DNA of 64,000 nt from Galbula dea (lineage: Eukaryota; Chordata; Aves; Piciformes; Galbulidae): NCBI GenBank assembly GCA_013399015.1, contig VWZX01004666.1:2295603-2359602 (forward strand), read 5' to 3'. The translations under genes were made by a program, and so were the position numbers. The notes beneath the pieces were generated by a model, which saw only the letters and a program-made list of their open reading frames with translations, did no database searches and was not told the DNA's origin. This document shows, piece after piece, positions 1-12,406 of the stretch. Each line of letters begins with the position of its first letter. Within the stretch, counting starts at the first letter, position 1.

Positions 1-759
1 TGAGCTGTCCTTCTCCACAACTCCATTAGCAACATTAACTAGTAATGGGAGCTATCATGATGGTATATTCTTCAAATACTCTTCTTCCACCCACCCACAC
101 CAACAGTTTGTAGTACCTGGTGATTACAGCCAAGATGCAGAGGCCTTTAGCCTTTTTTCTGTAAGTACTTGGGTATCACTTACTTATTGGGCACGGAACT
201 AATTGAAGGGTAGTTAATGCCATCAAGCACTGGGATGTATTTATATTTTTAACTACATGTAAGTGATTATCAACATTATAAATAATTACAGTCTGCCTCC
301 CAGCCCCTCTGCTCCATTCCACCCTGCTAATTGCAATGCTTAGATCTCAATGAGCTCATTATGTTTTGTCGATATTCAGCTCTTTGGCTTGCTCACTTAG
401 TAGGGACCAGGGGAACGCAAATGGGAGCTAAAGATTGAAAATGCCAAGCTCCCAGGGATTTGAGTTAGTGATCATCACTCCTTCATCTCTATGCACAATT
501 TATTCAGCACTCCACCTTCCCTAATAAATTATAGATTCCTCAAAGGAAAGCTTTGCCAAGGGATGGGCAATTGCCTTGCTCACGGGGGAACCCATTCTGT
601 GCAGTATTGAGCATCTTTGACATCTGGTCCTGCAGGATTGGATCCCTCCTGCCCTTCCCCTCCACCCGTCTCTTCCACTCCTTTTGGGAAGCATTAACCT
701 TTTCAATGTGATGTATGCGAAAGGGCGACAGTCAGCAGTGGCAGTTCCTAATGGATTCT

Positions 760-780
760 GGTTGGTTGGTTGGTTGGTTG
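760..780. repeat. (GGTT)5 tetranucleotide run
   Basis: Five tandem GGTT units plus one base are directly visible in the AGBL4 intron. Confidence 0.95.
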
Positions 781-2851
781 TCTGAACTGCCTGCAATGCT
801 GTGCAGACCTCTTGGAAAAGCAAGCCAGAGTGCAACCAATATTTTAATTAGCAGCAAAAGGCAAGAAAGGCTTTTAAAGAAGATCAGTGTTTGAATTCAG
901 GAGCAGATGAATGTGGGGCAGGGGACTTGGGATTTAGGCCAGCTGAAGATGATAGGATGTAATGACTTTAAGGAGAGGCTGAATTTTCAATCACAGGCCA
1001 TACTGATGAGTGGTGAGATAGTTATGCTGGTCTTTTGGGGCTTGTGGGCTTCAAGAAGGGGTGAATTTGTGTCTCTTACTATTCTTCCTGGCAGTGCAAA
1101 AGGAGTAGAAACTTCTCATACCTGCCTTGCCAAAGACTGAGAAAAACCCTAGTGGAGAGTGCTACTATCCAAGATTTGAACCTAAGGAATTGAGTTACAC
1201 AGGCAACCATTTTTCCCACCCCTCTCTCCTCAAGAGGATAGGTTCTACCTTCCCCTCTCCTGATAGATGTTTTCCTAATTCTGTCTTAAGATCGGGATGC
1301 TGCAGGAGATATTTTTTCTAGTACTTCACTAGCCTTATCACTAGAAATCTTGCCCCAAAATCTAATCTCAATCTGGTTTATTGTAAATTAAGACCATTTG
1401 TTTCTCGTCCCATCAGCAGCAGATGCAGAAAAGTTTATTCTATCCTATAGAAGCCTTTACTTATTTCAGTTTTTCCTCCTCAAGCTTTCTGGACTTCTGA
1501 TCATCTGTTTGAAAGCCCTTAAAATCCCCAGAAAATCAAGCTGAAATGAACTAACTTCAGGAGTGGCAAAGTCTAACTCAGCTTTGTGACTCCACAGCCA
1601 AATGCTGCTTCTCACAACAGCCTGGGACACAGCTGGGAGTTCAGCCATCCAGCTTTGCAGTGACCAGAGATGGCTGCTCAGTGAAGAGCATCAGTCAATC
1701 TCAGCCCTCTGCATCAAGGTCGACAGCTGCAGCAAACATTCTTTGGCACCCACGAGTGAATAATATTCCCCAGTGATTCAGTGTGAACACCAGTGTCAGA
1801 AGTGGATCTAAGAAGGAGCAGCTCTCTCCAGGTCATGCAGAGGTTGATGCTGCTGTGTCACCTTAGCTGTGGATCAGTAAGGATTCTCTAGGATGATACT
1901 GGCGCTTGTGAACAGAGGTAAATAACTGCTGCTGGAATTATTTCTTCTTCATAATATGGAGAGAGAAAGGCAACACAAGCAGATGGTGAGACTGTGCCAA
2001 TAGCAAAATAAGATAAAGCCTCAAAAATGTGAAAGCTTAATAGGAAAAAAGTCATATAAAAGAATTGCATTTACAAAGAGACCAAAAAAAACCAACAACA
2101 AAACAAAACCCCCATAGAAACAGCCTCCTATACCTGTTATCTTTATCCACTGGGGCTGTTATTCAGTCCAGCCTCTCATTTTGTTGTATAGGCAGTGTGC
2201 CAGAATAAGGAGCACTGCAGCAGACAGGCCTCACCACTATAAGGAGAGTTTGAAGGGGAAGTGGTTTTTATAGTCATAAGTGACACTCAGGACTCTGGAA
2301 AATGGAAAGATGTGAAGTTGCTGCTTAGGTCTCTCATAAGCCCCAGAGGTTGTTGTTTGAATTATGGTCACAAGCATGTTGTGATGAAAGCCCTTTTCAC
2401 CAGGGAAAGCAGTGACTCTGAAGCTAGCTCACCAGTTAATGCTGAATCCCCTTGCAAGCAGTTGCTTTGAGATGCCCCTTTATAAATAACAAGGACCACT
2501 CCTACTGTTGTGGTACAGCAGTGTACTTCCAGCCACTTCAGCAAAGCTGGCTGTTGTTTCAATAACAGGAGTTAGTGGATCTGAATTTTGCCAATGTTTT
2601 GTTCCCACCTCATCAGAGAAGTGAGAGAAAGAGACAGGCAGTGAAGAAGGGGAGAGCTGCAGACATTTCCAGCACCTTTATCTGGACACAGACCTGCTGC
2701 TGCCAGCAGTCCTTCCCCAGGGGACATGATGTTGAAAAACAAGCCAGCTTGAGTGAGTAGGATTTTTAGCAAGGGCTTTGTGACAGCAGTCAGAGGAGTG
2801 TTATTTGCGGCAGAGTCTATATATAACTATATTTGTGTGTGCATAGATTAA

Positions 2852-2869
2852 ATATATATATATATATAT
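2852..2869. repeat. (AT)9 microsatellite
   Basis: Nine AT units, directly visible, in the AGBL4 intron. Confidence 0.95.
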
Positions 2870-5800
2870 GTAGTGCCTTATCACTGCATTCCAGCTTGAA
2901 TTTAAAACACAAAGGAAAAATCAAAGGTTTTAGAAAAAAGCTACATTCATCCAGGAATGAGAATTAGAATAGCAAAGAGGCAATTAACTGGGAGGGTGGT
3001 GGTGTGGAGATTATAGTAATATTTTACTCCTTCCATCCAAAGACAAAAATAGCATTAGTTTCTGTACCTACTACTAACAGCTCTAATTCTCTTACTCCCA
3101 TTCACCAACACCCCTCTGGAGTGACCACCTACAGATGAGGTGTGTCCAGCAGATGGAAGAGAGCTTTGGCCCAGCTCATGTGTGTCCCTGCTTTGTGGGG
3201 GCAACGGTCCTACAGCAGATAGCCTGAGCTGAAGTCTGGCATTGACCCTTGAGTTTGAGTCAGCAATGTAGGCAGAAAAGAGGTCTTGGCATTCATGAGC
3301 TGATGCCCCTTCTTTTTCATTTTACTTCATTTAATTCTGCTTGTCTTCTCATCCTTTAGTGCCAATCCCAAGCAAAGCACCCAAAGACATTTTCATCATT
3401 GATTAATCCCTTGAGCTGGGCTTGCTCTGCCACCCCAGCCCAGCCTGGTCCCTGCAGAGAGGGCAGATGTCCTGTCTCTGGTTTGACAAGGCATAGTTGC
3501 CACTGCAAAACCAATCCTCAAATCTTTATTGTGCTCTGACAGCCCTGGAAATGTGCCACTCCCAGAAGAGCTTTCTCTTGCCTGCAGTCTACATCACAGT
3601 GCCTTATTCTGAATCAATACTTGCAGATACTGGAGATAACTCAGGGAGAGAAACACATTAACGTAGCCAAAGAAACAAAGATAATGATATTTTTTTCTTC
3701 CTTTTTTTTCTTCCCTCTCTTCTCCCACAGAAAAAAAATTTCTTGTCTTCTCCCCCCCTCTTCAATCCTCATCTCTATGATCTGCACTTAGCAGGTCTCC
3801 AGACTCTTGAATTATTTCCTACTTTTCAATAAAGCCTTAAATCTTTTTTTAAAACTGCTTGTTTTAATTGAAAATTTTCAATCAATCAATTTGCCCCTGC
3901 TCTACCCTCTCGCCTTCCTCCCCTCCCCCAAACAGACCCATTTGCAGTAAATAATCTGTAGCCAGACTTCCTGCTCTAAAGAAATAAATAAGTCTGAATT
4001 TGCTGAATCCTGCCTGATCTCTCAGCTTTAAATCACAGCACTTTGTACTGAGCTCAGCCAAAATGTTGAACACGCTGAAGCATTACTATTACTTGGAGAC
4101 TGCAAGTGTTTTTAAAGGCACAGTCTTTGAGGCCACGGTCCTTCTTCCTCACAGGATAGTCTGAGAGGAGGTAAGCCAGTTCTTGAGGATAAATTGTCTC
4201 TTCCCTGCCTTTTGCCCACTACAAATGCAGATGTTGCATTGTCTTGAAGGGTCTTATCAAAGACTAACTGAAGGCAGGAGTAATCCAGTCAGTCTTTGAG
4301 CAAGTCCTGAAGAAAAGGCATCTTAAATGAGACCATGTAATGGACTGAATCTGTTTTCAGATAAGCTATCTAATGTAGGTTAAAGAAGGTCCTCTGCATC
4401 TGCCCAGACACTGGAGAGCAAAAGTCCATGCTCCCAAGTTCAGATAGTTGCACTTGGATACAGAAAAGCCTAGGGTATCCCATCCAATGGAGGAAGGTTC
4501 CCCAAAATCATTGCAAGTCCTGAAATCACTATTAGCATTCTGCAATTCTCTTCATCTTTCCTCCAATTGAAAATTTTAAACCAGTTATCTGCAAGTTTAT
4601 ATCACAAGCAAATGCAATCTTCGTATTTCTTAATTCATCATATTTCTTATTTAATCATATTTCTAAATTTCTTCCTTTTGGGATTGTTCTTCTCAAAGCT
4701 ACAGACTTTGCCCTCTCTGAAAAATGGAAGCTGCAGCTGAAGATTGCAGCTTGCAACAGACTATGCTTATGCCTAGTTAGGATTTACACAACTCATGATC
4801 TTCCAGCAATTTAGAGGTGAAAAATGGTTTATTCACACTTTGGTGTGTTGAAACACTCTTTCTACCATTTATCTTGAAACCAGCTTTGGTTTGGGTGGTG
4901 GTGAATGTTATGCACAAAGCTGTGAGTTGAATATCTAATGGGAACTGTCAGACAGAAAACAATGGGTGTCGTCATGCTTCTGGGCTGAGATGTGAGAGAC
5001 TAAGAGGAACCCCCAAAAGTTCAGCTCATTATTTTCTCATTATATTTTGGGGTTTTAATTAGAATTGGAAAGTATTGTACTGTTCTTGAATTTCCATCCA
5101 AACCGAAAACAAAAACTATTAAGACTTAACATTTGGATGCTGTTTTTCCTTTGTGCATTTGAGAACATTCACCAGTGATAGGGGAATATTGAGAGTGATG
5201 GATTTTCACTTGGAAATTTTTTTCCTCTTTTCATCCCTTTTTGGTACATCAGAGGGAATCAGCTCTGTAATTTTCACTGACTGTGTAAAGAGCTGAGCTC
5301 AGCTAATCCATAAGGGCTCCTTCCTACATTTGGCAAGTGACCAGAATTAAACAATAGCAAAGATCAGAAATGTTAAAATCACAAGAAGAGACTCATCCTA
5401 GTGTTTTCCCAATACTCTAATGAACATCCATCAGACATTAATGTGAGCACAGTAAAAGCAGGCCTAAATTAATTTGGGGACAATTTGATAGAAGCTGTTA
5501 TAATTCGGTTTTAGGTATGTGATTTTTAAAGTATACCAATGTATAGAACAATGCTGATGCAAAATTTTCATTAATTAAAATCTGAAATTCACCCTTTCTG
5601 GGTTTTTCTTTTTCAGCTGTGAGCCTGGTTCTAACCTCTGTCCCTTAGATAACCTCATCAGGAGTCATCACTGCTAAGACATTAAATTAACCATTTTCTT
5701 TGGCTATTTTATAGTTTAGGCCACATTACCATTTACAGAAGGGCCCATTTCCATCTCCCACTGGTGTAGAGGCCCATAAAAATGGATAAAATGTAACTTA

Positions 5801-8800
5801 TACAGAGCAATGTGAAGATGCCATTAGGATAATGGAGCAACAGTCAGAGGCGTCCCTGAAAAATCATGTGCATAGTGCTGGTAAATGGCATGTGGATTCA
5901 GAGGTAAAAATGGGCAGTGGCCCTGTTGTGTTTCCAGAGTTACTTTGGTGGTATCTGAGACATCTTGATCCTCTCTGTTTTTGTGCCTGCTCTGGAAAGC
6001 CTGATTTTCCCTTCCCTGTCTGTGTGACTCAAATCCTATGTTGAATTAAGTGCTCCCTTTTCATGGCTACATGTGGTAGCAGCTTTGCAGCTCAGTATTG
6101 CATGAAGGTTTTAATTAGTAGCAAAATGTGTTCATTTGGGTCGTTCCTTCACAGGTGCTGCTGTGTTACAGAGGGAGAGTTGGTGTGCACAGGTGCTTCA
6201 CCACACGCCCTTCTGCTTCCCTTCAGTCTCTGCCACCCTTTGATGGCAGCACTCTGGCAGGGTTAGGAGTGCTTGGCTCTAATCTGGCACTGGCTCTGTG
6301 TAGCATCTCCACCTTCTTACCTCCTTCTTTCTCTTTCTCTGTATTCCTCTGGTCCCCATGTCCAGGTGTTAGCTGGGACCTGCCTGTTTCAGTTTAGTTC
6401 ACAAGAAGGGCAGAAGCAATAGCTGATATTGAAATGATTTCATGGGAAACAGAGTGTGTTCCCCATGGCACAGTCCCTCTGGCAGAGATAAAGCAATGCT
6501 CTCTAAAATATCTGTTCTCTAACTTCCTCTTTCAGAGGAGGAGAGAAAATTACAGGCCTCTGATTACTCTGGGAGAAGAGCACACAACTTCCATCTTCGT
6601 GATTTCTTCCACCACAATCAACCATTTCAGGAGAAAGGCCTGAAAGCAGTCAGTCAGGGATCTTTCCATGCAGTTCCTTCCTTCATAATGCAAAAGAGGA
6701 ACAAAAATGAAGACAACTCATTGCTGGTACATTTCAGTTCCAAAAGCATCTGTCCCTTTTGGGATCAGGAACTGAGACTGTTGGGAGTGGAAATACTCTC
6801 TTGTAGGGAAAGTCGCTTCTCTATTTCCAGGGTGGCTGTGTTCAGAGCATTTATAGATTATAAGGCTGTGTGGCCTATTTACATTTCTCTAGCTTGGCCT
6901 GCTGAGTTTCATGAGAGCGTGTCACCAGTAATTCCCACTTTGAGCCTGGTTCTTACACTGGATCTATGAAAAGCCCCATCCTCATTGAAAGCAGAAGACT
7001 CTCCCCAGGAAACATGAGCACCTTACAGCCTGCAAAGCCAACAGCCTGAAGCTTTAGTGCTTGCCTGGCCAAGTCCTGGTCTCTCCAAAGGCAGTATGGA
7101 GAACAAGGTGAGTCCTGTCCCCTCCTCATGCTCCCTTTTGGAAGCTTCCTCCTTTGCTAATGATTTTGAAATACATAACCAGATATGGTAGACATTGTCA
7201 GCCTTATTTCCCTGGAGTGACAGTCACAGAGAAGGATGTGCCATCAGCATCCAGACTTGCACTCTTTGAAATGCTGGTGAAAAGCCATAGATTAGCCCCT
7301 GTGCCCCTCAACCCCTCCCAACACTGTGTCTCTCTATTGCCCCAATTACACTTTGCTTGAAGTGGGCCCCCCAATTAGATGTGATATGGGAAGCATCTCT
7401 TCTTTATTAGAAAACAGTGTCAGCCCTGTGAAACAAAAAAAGTAAGTAACTGGTGAAAACAGCTCCGCTAAAATAGAGGACTAATCCTGATGAGGCCAGG
7501 CATGATCTAACATGGGGGCTTAAAGCTGTGTAATGCCATTTTCCATTAGAGCTCTTGTTCGAGTCAGGAAGGGGTTTGATCCATTGATGGAAGCTGTTAT
7601 AAACAGATGAGAAAACCTCATCTGTATTTCTCTTGAGATTGTAGGAAGCTGACAATATGCTAGCTGACCACAGTCATCTGGGACTCTCCCACACAAAATA
7701 ACCATTTTCATAAATAACAGGATTGTTGTTGTGGTGGACTGAGATTTGCTGTAGAATTTAGTTTTGTTGAACAAAGAGCTGTTTCTGGTTTTTAATTTGA
7801 GCTATTAAAAAGATTCATCTTTCTCTTTGTGTCTCAATTTCCTTCCCCTTTTTCTCCCTCACATTTTATTTTTATTTTTTGTCTTCCCCTCTGTCTGCCT
7901 TTAGGATAACTTAAAGCTGCTTGTCTGAAACAAAAGACTTGCATGGATCTAGTCAGTGGTGCCTCTGGATTGAATGGTCACGATTTCAAATCCTGTTTAG
8001 GACTAAACTTGGATGAATTCCATAAGCTAATAACCCAGTGCAGTGTTTCAAATTGATGGAGGTGCCGTCCTCTAAATGAGACATAAAAACAGAGATCCAA
8101 TCTGCTTGGCAGAGACCCCACAGGACTTATCAAAGATGAGTGGGGGTTGCTAACTGCTTTGCCCTTGTCAAATCTTTACCACCACCACAGCTTCTCTTCC
8201 TTTTCCAAAGAAATGACACTGGACCTTATGAAAATGAGATGGTGAACTTGAAGGAGCCATCTTCTTTCTAATTATTTAAAGCAGTTTGCAGTGTCTGGCA
8301 GAAGGGAGAAAGAGAGATAATCCACTCACTTGAAAGTGGAATGACCCTGAATTTCAAAAAGCAAAACAAAAGCAAGCGAATGGTGCCACCATGCTCTGCA
8401 GCAGAGACATTATTAAATGATCAGTGAGCTATTAAAGCAGCAACATTTAGTACCTCTCCTAATGACTTGTACTGCTAACTGGTTTCCAAATTGAGTTTTT
8501 TATTGCCTCCATGCACAGACAGAACAAGGCTGTGTCTGTGCTTCTAGAGGCTTCAGCTTAAGCAGACTCTTCACTGTAAGATCAATGAATCTTCTCAGTT
8601 GAAAACTAGTAATGGTTTATGAGATCGCCCACTCCTCTGTTCTACCAGGGCTGGAAGCTTTGAGGTGTGAGGAATGGTAGGGATCATAAATGTGGGGGAT
8701 TTTGCAGACAAGCCATCATGATTCTTGAACTTCCTAACATCTGTGAAATTTGGTAGAGTCGTGCATTAACAGACTTTGCTGAAATCTCCCCAAAACAGCT

Positions 8801-10549
8801 GATGCCATTCAAAGAGTGAATGCTGTGACAATGGCATCTGCAGGAGGGGCCTTGGGAATGCTGGTTTCCACTTCCAGGTAGAAACATGGAGGAACGAGTC
8901 TGTGCAGGAGGAAAAGAGAGGAACAGGAATTGCAGATGCTAGTGAAGGTATGTGAAGATTCACCCAGATGTTTCCACCATAACTCTCACAAATTAATTTC
9001 TACTGTTTCATATGAGCTGAGCTCCCATGGAGGGAATACCTGGGAAATGGCCTTCTATCAAGTGCAGTTCAAGCTAGGTAGGGACTTTCTGTGGGCAAAA
9101 GCACAGCATGTATGATTGCAGAAAGGAAGCTGCTTAAAAAACAAACCAACAAGCAAACCACCTAGCAAAAGTGGATTTTGCCTGTAGCTGCAGTTATTTA
9201 TGTGCTCGTGACATACTCTAGGCCAAAGTGGAGCCTGGGTCTTCTGTGCACCTGAAATAAATGCAAAAGTTATTGCTTTGATTTGTTTTTCTCCCATCAG
9301 TTCAGCACATGCGTGCTGCCTGCACTTGCTGAGTGAGTCAGGCCATTTCTCGCCCAGGCAAGGCAGTTCCAGGGAAAGACTGTTATTACTCTTTCTGGTT
9401 TTATGTATCAGGTGCCTGATTTCCATGACAGAAACTGCTCATCCTTTGCAGAGCCAGCAGGCAGAGCAGAGGGGATAGGATGGCTTGAGAAACTGATATT
9501 AGAACATGCACATTTTTTAATCCCATGCTGATTCAAGTGTCTTTCCATCAATGTTGACAGCAAGTTATTTCTATTTTGTGACTTTTCAGTGGCTGCATGT
9601 GGCACAGGTTTGCATTTCCAATTTCTTCACGTTGTCCATCTACCTGTGTGTCCATGCTGTGCTGAATGCCTTTACCTTTCCTGGTAATCATACTGAACAG
9701 GAGGTCTGTGTGGGCTGCAAAACAGGTTAAGAACTGTAGTAAAACAGTGGGAAGAGGCCTTTCTATACTTCTTTTTCTGAGTTTCATGCAGGACCACATA
9801 AACCTTAACCATTCATGTCTGCTGTGGGCATCACTTATTCTCAAAGACCTCTGGTCTGGAGATTTCTAGATGTGCTAAGGCAGGTTATTCCAGTGTTAAT
9901 TGTCCTTGCCTTTAGAAACTGTTCCCAAGACTGAAATTCAGCAGTTGAACTGGATTCCTCCAGGACAGGGTTAAGGCACAGCTGTAAGACATCACGTAGG
10001 AGCTTGTGGAGCTATTTCCTTGGCAGCTCCCACTCTCATCTACAAGCTTCTTCCTGCAGGACAGTAGGTCAGGTGTTTCCCACCATGCAAACACAAGCAA
10101 TGCAGAGAGACAAAGAAAAAGGGCAGCAGGGCCATTTCTGGTGGAGGAGCCTTCTGAGATCAGCACTGACAAAATGTCCTAGAGACTTTACTGAGTCCAA
10201 TTACCACTTTATGTCTTTAAAGTGCCAAGTAAATGAAAGAAACTACAAGATCAAGCCATGTTAGTTTTCTCAATCCCTTAAATGTCTGGCAGCCCTTTCC
10301 CCTTCTCAGACTATTCGAACTCTTAACCTTTGCTACTGCTTTGAGTTCACATCTGCAGAAACCAAACTAGCCCCAGCCATCCTCAAATTCAAGTAACAAT
10401 CACAAAAGACTTTCAAAGCAACACTGCCCTCCCTTGAATTGATAAACTTTAAGCTGTCTCCAACTTTCTGAACTTTGATGCACGTATGGTTCGTCTCATC
10501 CATCAGTGCTGGCAGGCTGCAGGGAAGCTCACTGGGTACTGCAGCAGCC

Positions 10550-10573
10550 GTGAAACAGCCGGTGCTGTTTCAC
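10550..10573. repeat. perfect 10-bp inverted repeat (hairpin)
   Basis: GTGAAACAGC, loop CGGT, GCTGTTTCAC: the arms are exact reverse complements. CAGCCGTGAA at its left edge (10545-10554) recurs at 10604-10613. Confidence 0.9.
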
Positions 10574-12309
10574 ACAACCAACTATCCCTGTCCGTGCAGA
10601 CAACAGCCGTGAACACCAGCTGTTCAGGCTGTGCTGTACTGTTGGGCCCAAGAATATAGATGCCCACAGCACATATGGTATTAAGATTGCAATGAGAATA
10701 TCAGAATAGACTCTGAAACAGAAGGAATAGATCCATCCCCAGGTAGTGGGAAGTGGAAATGTGGGACCAGATCACTGGAGAGAAAAGCACTGTCAGGAGT
10801 CATCCTCAGCCATCAGAACTGGCCTTGAGTGCAGTGTTAGTAGAACTGGTGGCTGGCTTTTTGCAGAACTAGAGCTAAAGAGTGAGTCACATCTGTTCAA
10901 CCTCTCCTTTAAATAAATAAGTAAATGGTAAACAGAGATCTCACAGTGATGCCTGAACCTGATGTCTCATGCTCACTTGTTTTGATGTGTCTAATGTAAG
11001 TGGGCGGGTAATAAAAGCTTCATTTAGAAGCTAGCATCTTCACAGGCACTGCTGGCATCCCTTGGGACACTGCACTTCTGGAATTTTCCTCTAATGGAAA
11101 CATCAGTAGATAAATACTGATGAGGCAGAACATGCACACGTACACACAAAACAACCCAGCAAAGGTTTAGTTTCCTGGACTACTGGGTGCCAGATGAAGA
11201 GGTGTGTTTAGATTCCCTAGGCTTTGTGCCCACCTCAGCTACTGCATCACCACTCCTGAAATGGCCATTATGATGACCATTTCGGGTAGTGCCCTGAAGA
11301 ACTATGTAGCTACTGTGGTGTGGGTAAGCATCAGTTCAATGGGCAAATAAAGGAGTCCCCAGCCCCCATAACACAGCTATGGACTATGACCATATTTCTC
11401 TCAGTTGGACATTACCCTGTACATGACAAGCAGGTGCTGCTCTATAACAGGCAGACCTAGTGCTGATATTGTACACAAGCAGGAGATTCACCCTATAGGC
11501 ATGTTGTCTAGGATATTATTTTTCAATGCATTCACAGGTTATTCAGCTTCTTTTTAGGCAAATGAGTCTTCAGGAAGGTCATGCTCCTGTGCCTGCAAGG
11601 TCTCTTTGGCAGCTCTGTTATGCAGCACCTGCTTAGTGTTGGGCCCAGCATTAGATGAAGGAAGAATTGTGACTAGTGAGGAGAGGAGAGCCCCTGCAGT
11701 CACTGCTGACTTCCTTAAGGTAATCTACTCTCCTTCCAGTTCAGTGCTAAAATCACCATTTCAAGTCCTGTATACAACACAGTTGAAGAATAGTGTATTC
11801 TCCCAGGACACTGGCAGGGTCAGTGCTAAACCTTTGAAGGACTACAGCTTTAATCCCAACCTTGAGTTTGTACACTGGTCCATGGCTTGTTCTTACCATG
11901 ACATTGCTGACCTTGTTTCCTGGATACAAGCACAGAAATACTGCCTGTATCCAAGAATTTTTAGATAATTATTTTTCCTGAACATGGAAATTGGAAAGTC
12001 CCTTTCATCTAGTCTATTACTTCATGATACCAGAGGGATCTGCAACCAGGCATGAGGGAAAGGGAGATTGTTTCCTCCTGTATATGGCTTTAAGCAGCAT
12101 CTGCCTGTGAAAACAAGAAACAACCCAGATGACCCCCACTTTATCTGCTTGCATAAGTCATTTTGCTTGAAGCCTGAGCACTGTGGGATGGTTAATGTAA
12201 AACTTGCTCATGCATCAAATAGCAGTAATTTACCTTTGGTCTCTGCTTTTTTTATTGTTATTATTTTTAATTATTTCCAAAAAATGCTCCTTAATTAAAA
12301 ACTCAACAG

Positions 12310-12406
12310 ATATGAAGCTTGGAAGAAATGTGGCCAGGACATTCTTGGATTACTACAGGCTGAACTCCTTGGTGGAGAGACCACTAACACCTACTCCTAA
12401 AACTAG
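12310..12406 (+). CDS. AGBL4: AGBL4 penultimate coding exon
   Basis: A 97-nt exon preceded by an acceptor ending ACTCAACAG and followed by the donor GTAGGT. It starts in phase 1, where AT completes a Tyr codon, and ends in phase 2 on AG. The translation MKLGRNVARTFLDYYRL followed by a proline-containing stretch matches the C-terminal helix region of CCP6 almost residue for residue, which makes this the firmest exon of the gene. An in-frame TAG (12408-12410) lies just past the donor, so intron retention would truncate the protein at once. The preceding exon, expected to encode the FYSYI-type end of the catalytic core, was not found in the 12.3 kb to the left. That intron is therefore longer than the window shows. 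Confidence 0.93.

Larger units (their letters stand above)
1..12309 (+). other. AGBL4: AGBL4 intron (3' part)
   Basis: No exon of AGBL4 or of any other gene was recognised here. Open frames on both strands lack family resemblance and paired splice sites. The sequence holds a (GGTT)5 run at 760-780, an (AT)9 run at 2852-2869 and three short hairpins between 10.55 and 11.29 kb. No recognisable CR1 was seen. BEND5, nested in an AGBL4 intron in mammals, was not found and would lie further left if present. Confidence 0.7.

Noticed and set aside
2221..2320. Possible earlier AGBL4 exon (a frame with EVVFIVISDT)
   Set aside because: Only a faint likeness to the EVSFYSYI segment; no continuation of the catalytic core and no convincing splice sites.
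9058..9426. 122-codon - strand open frame
   Set aside because: Cysteine- and histidine-containing but without a zinc-finger spacing or any known domain; overlaps other chance frames.
11606..11968. 120-codon + strand open frame
   Set aside because: The peptide resembles no known family and lies just upstream of the AGBL4 penultimate exon without fitting the AGBL4 sequence.
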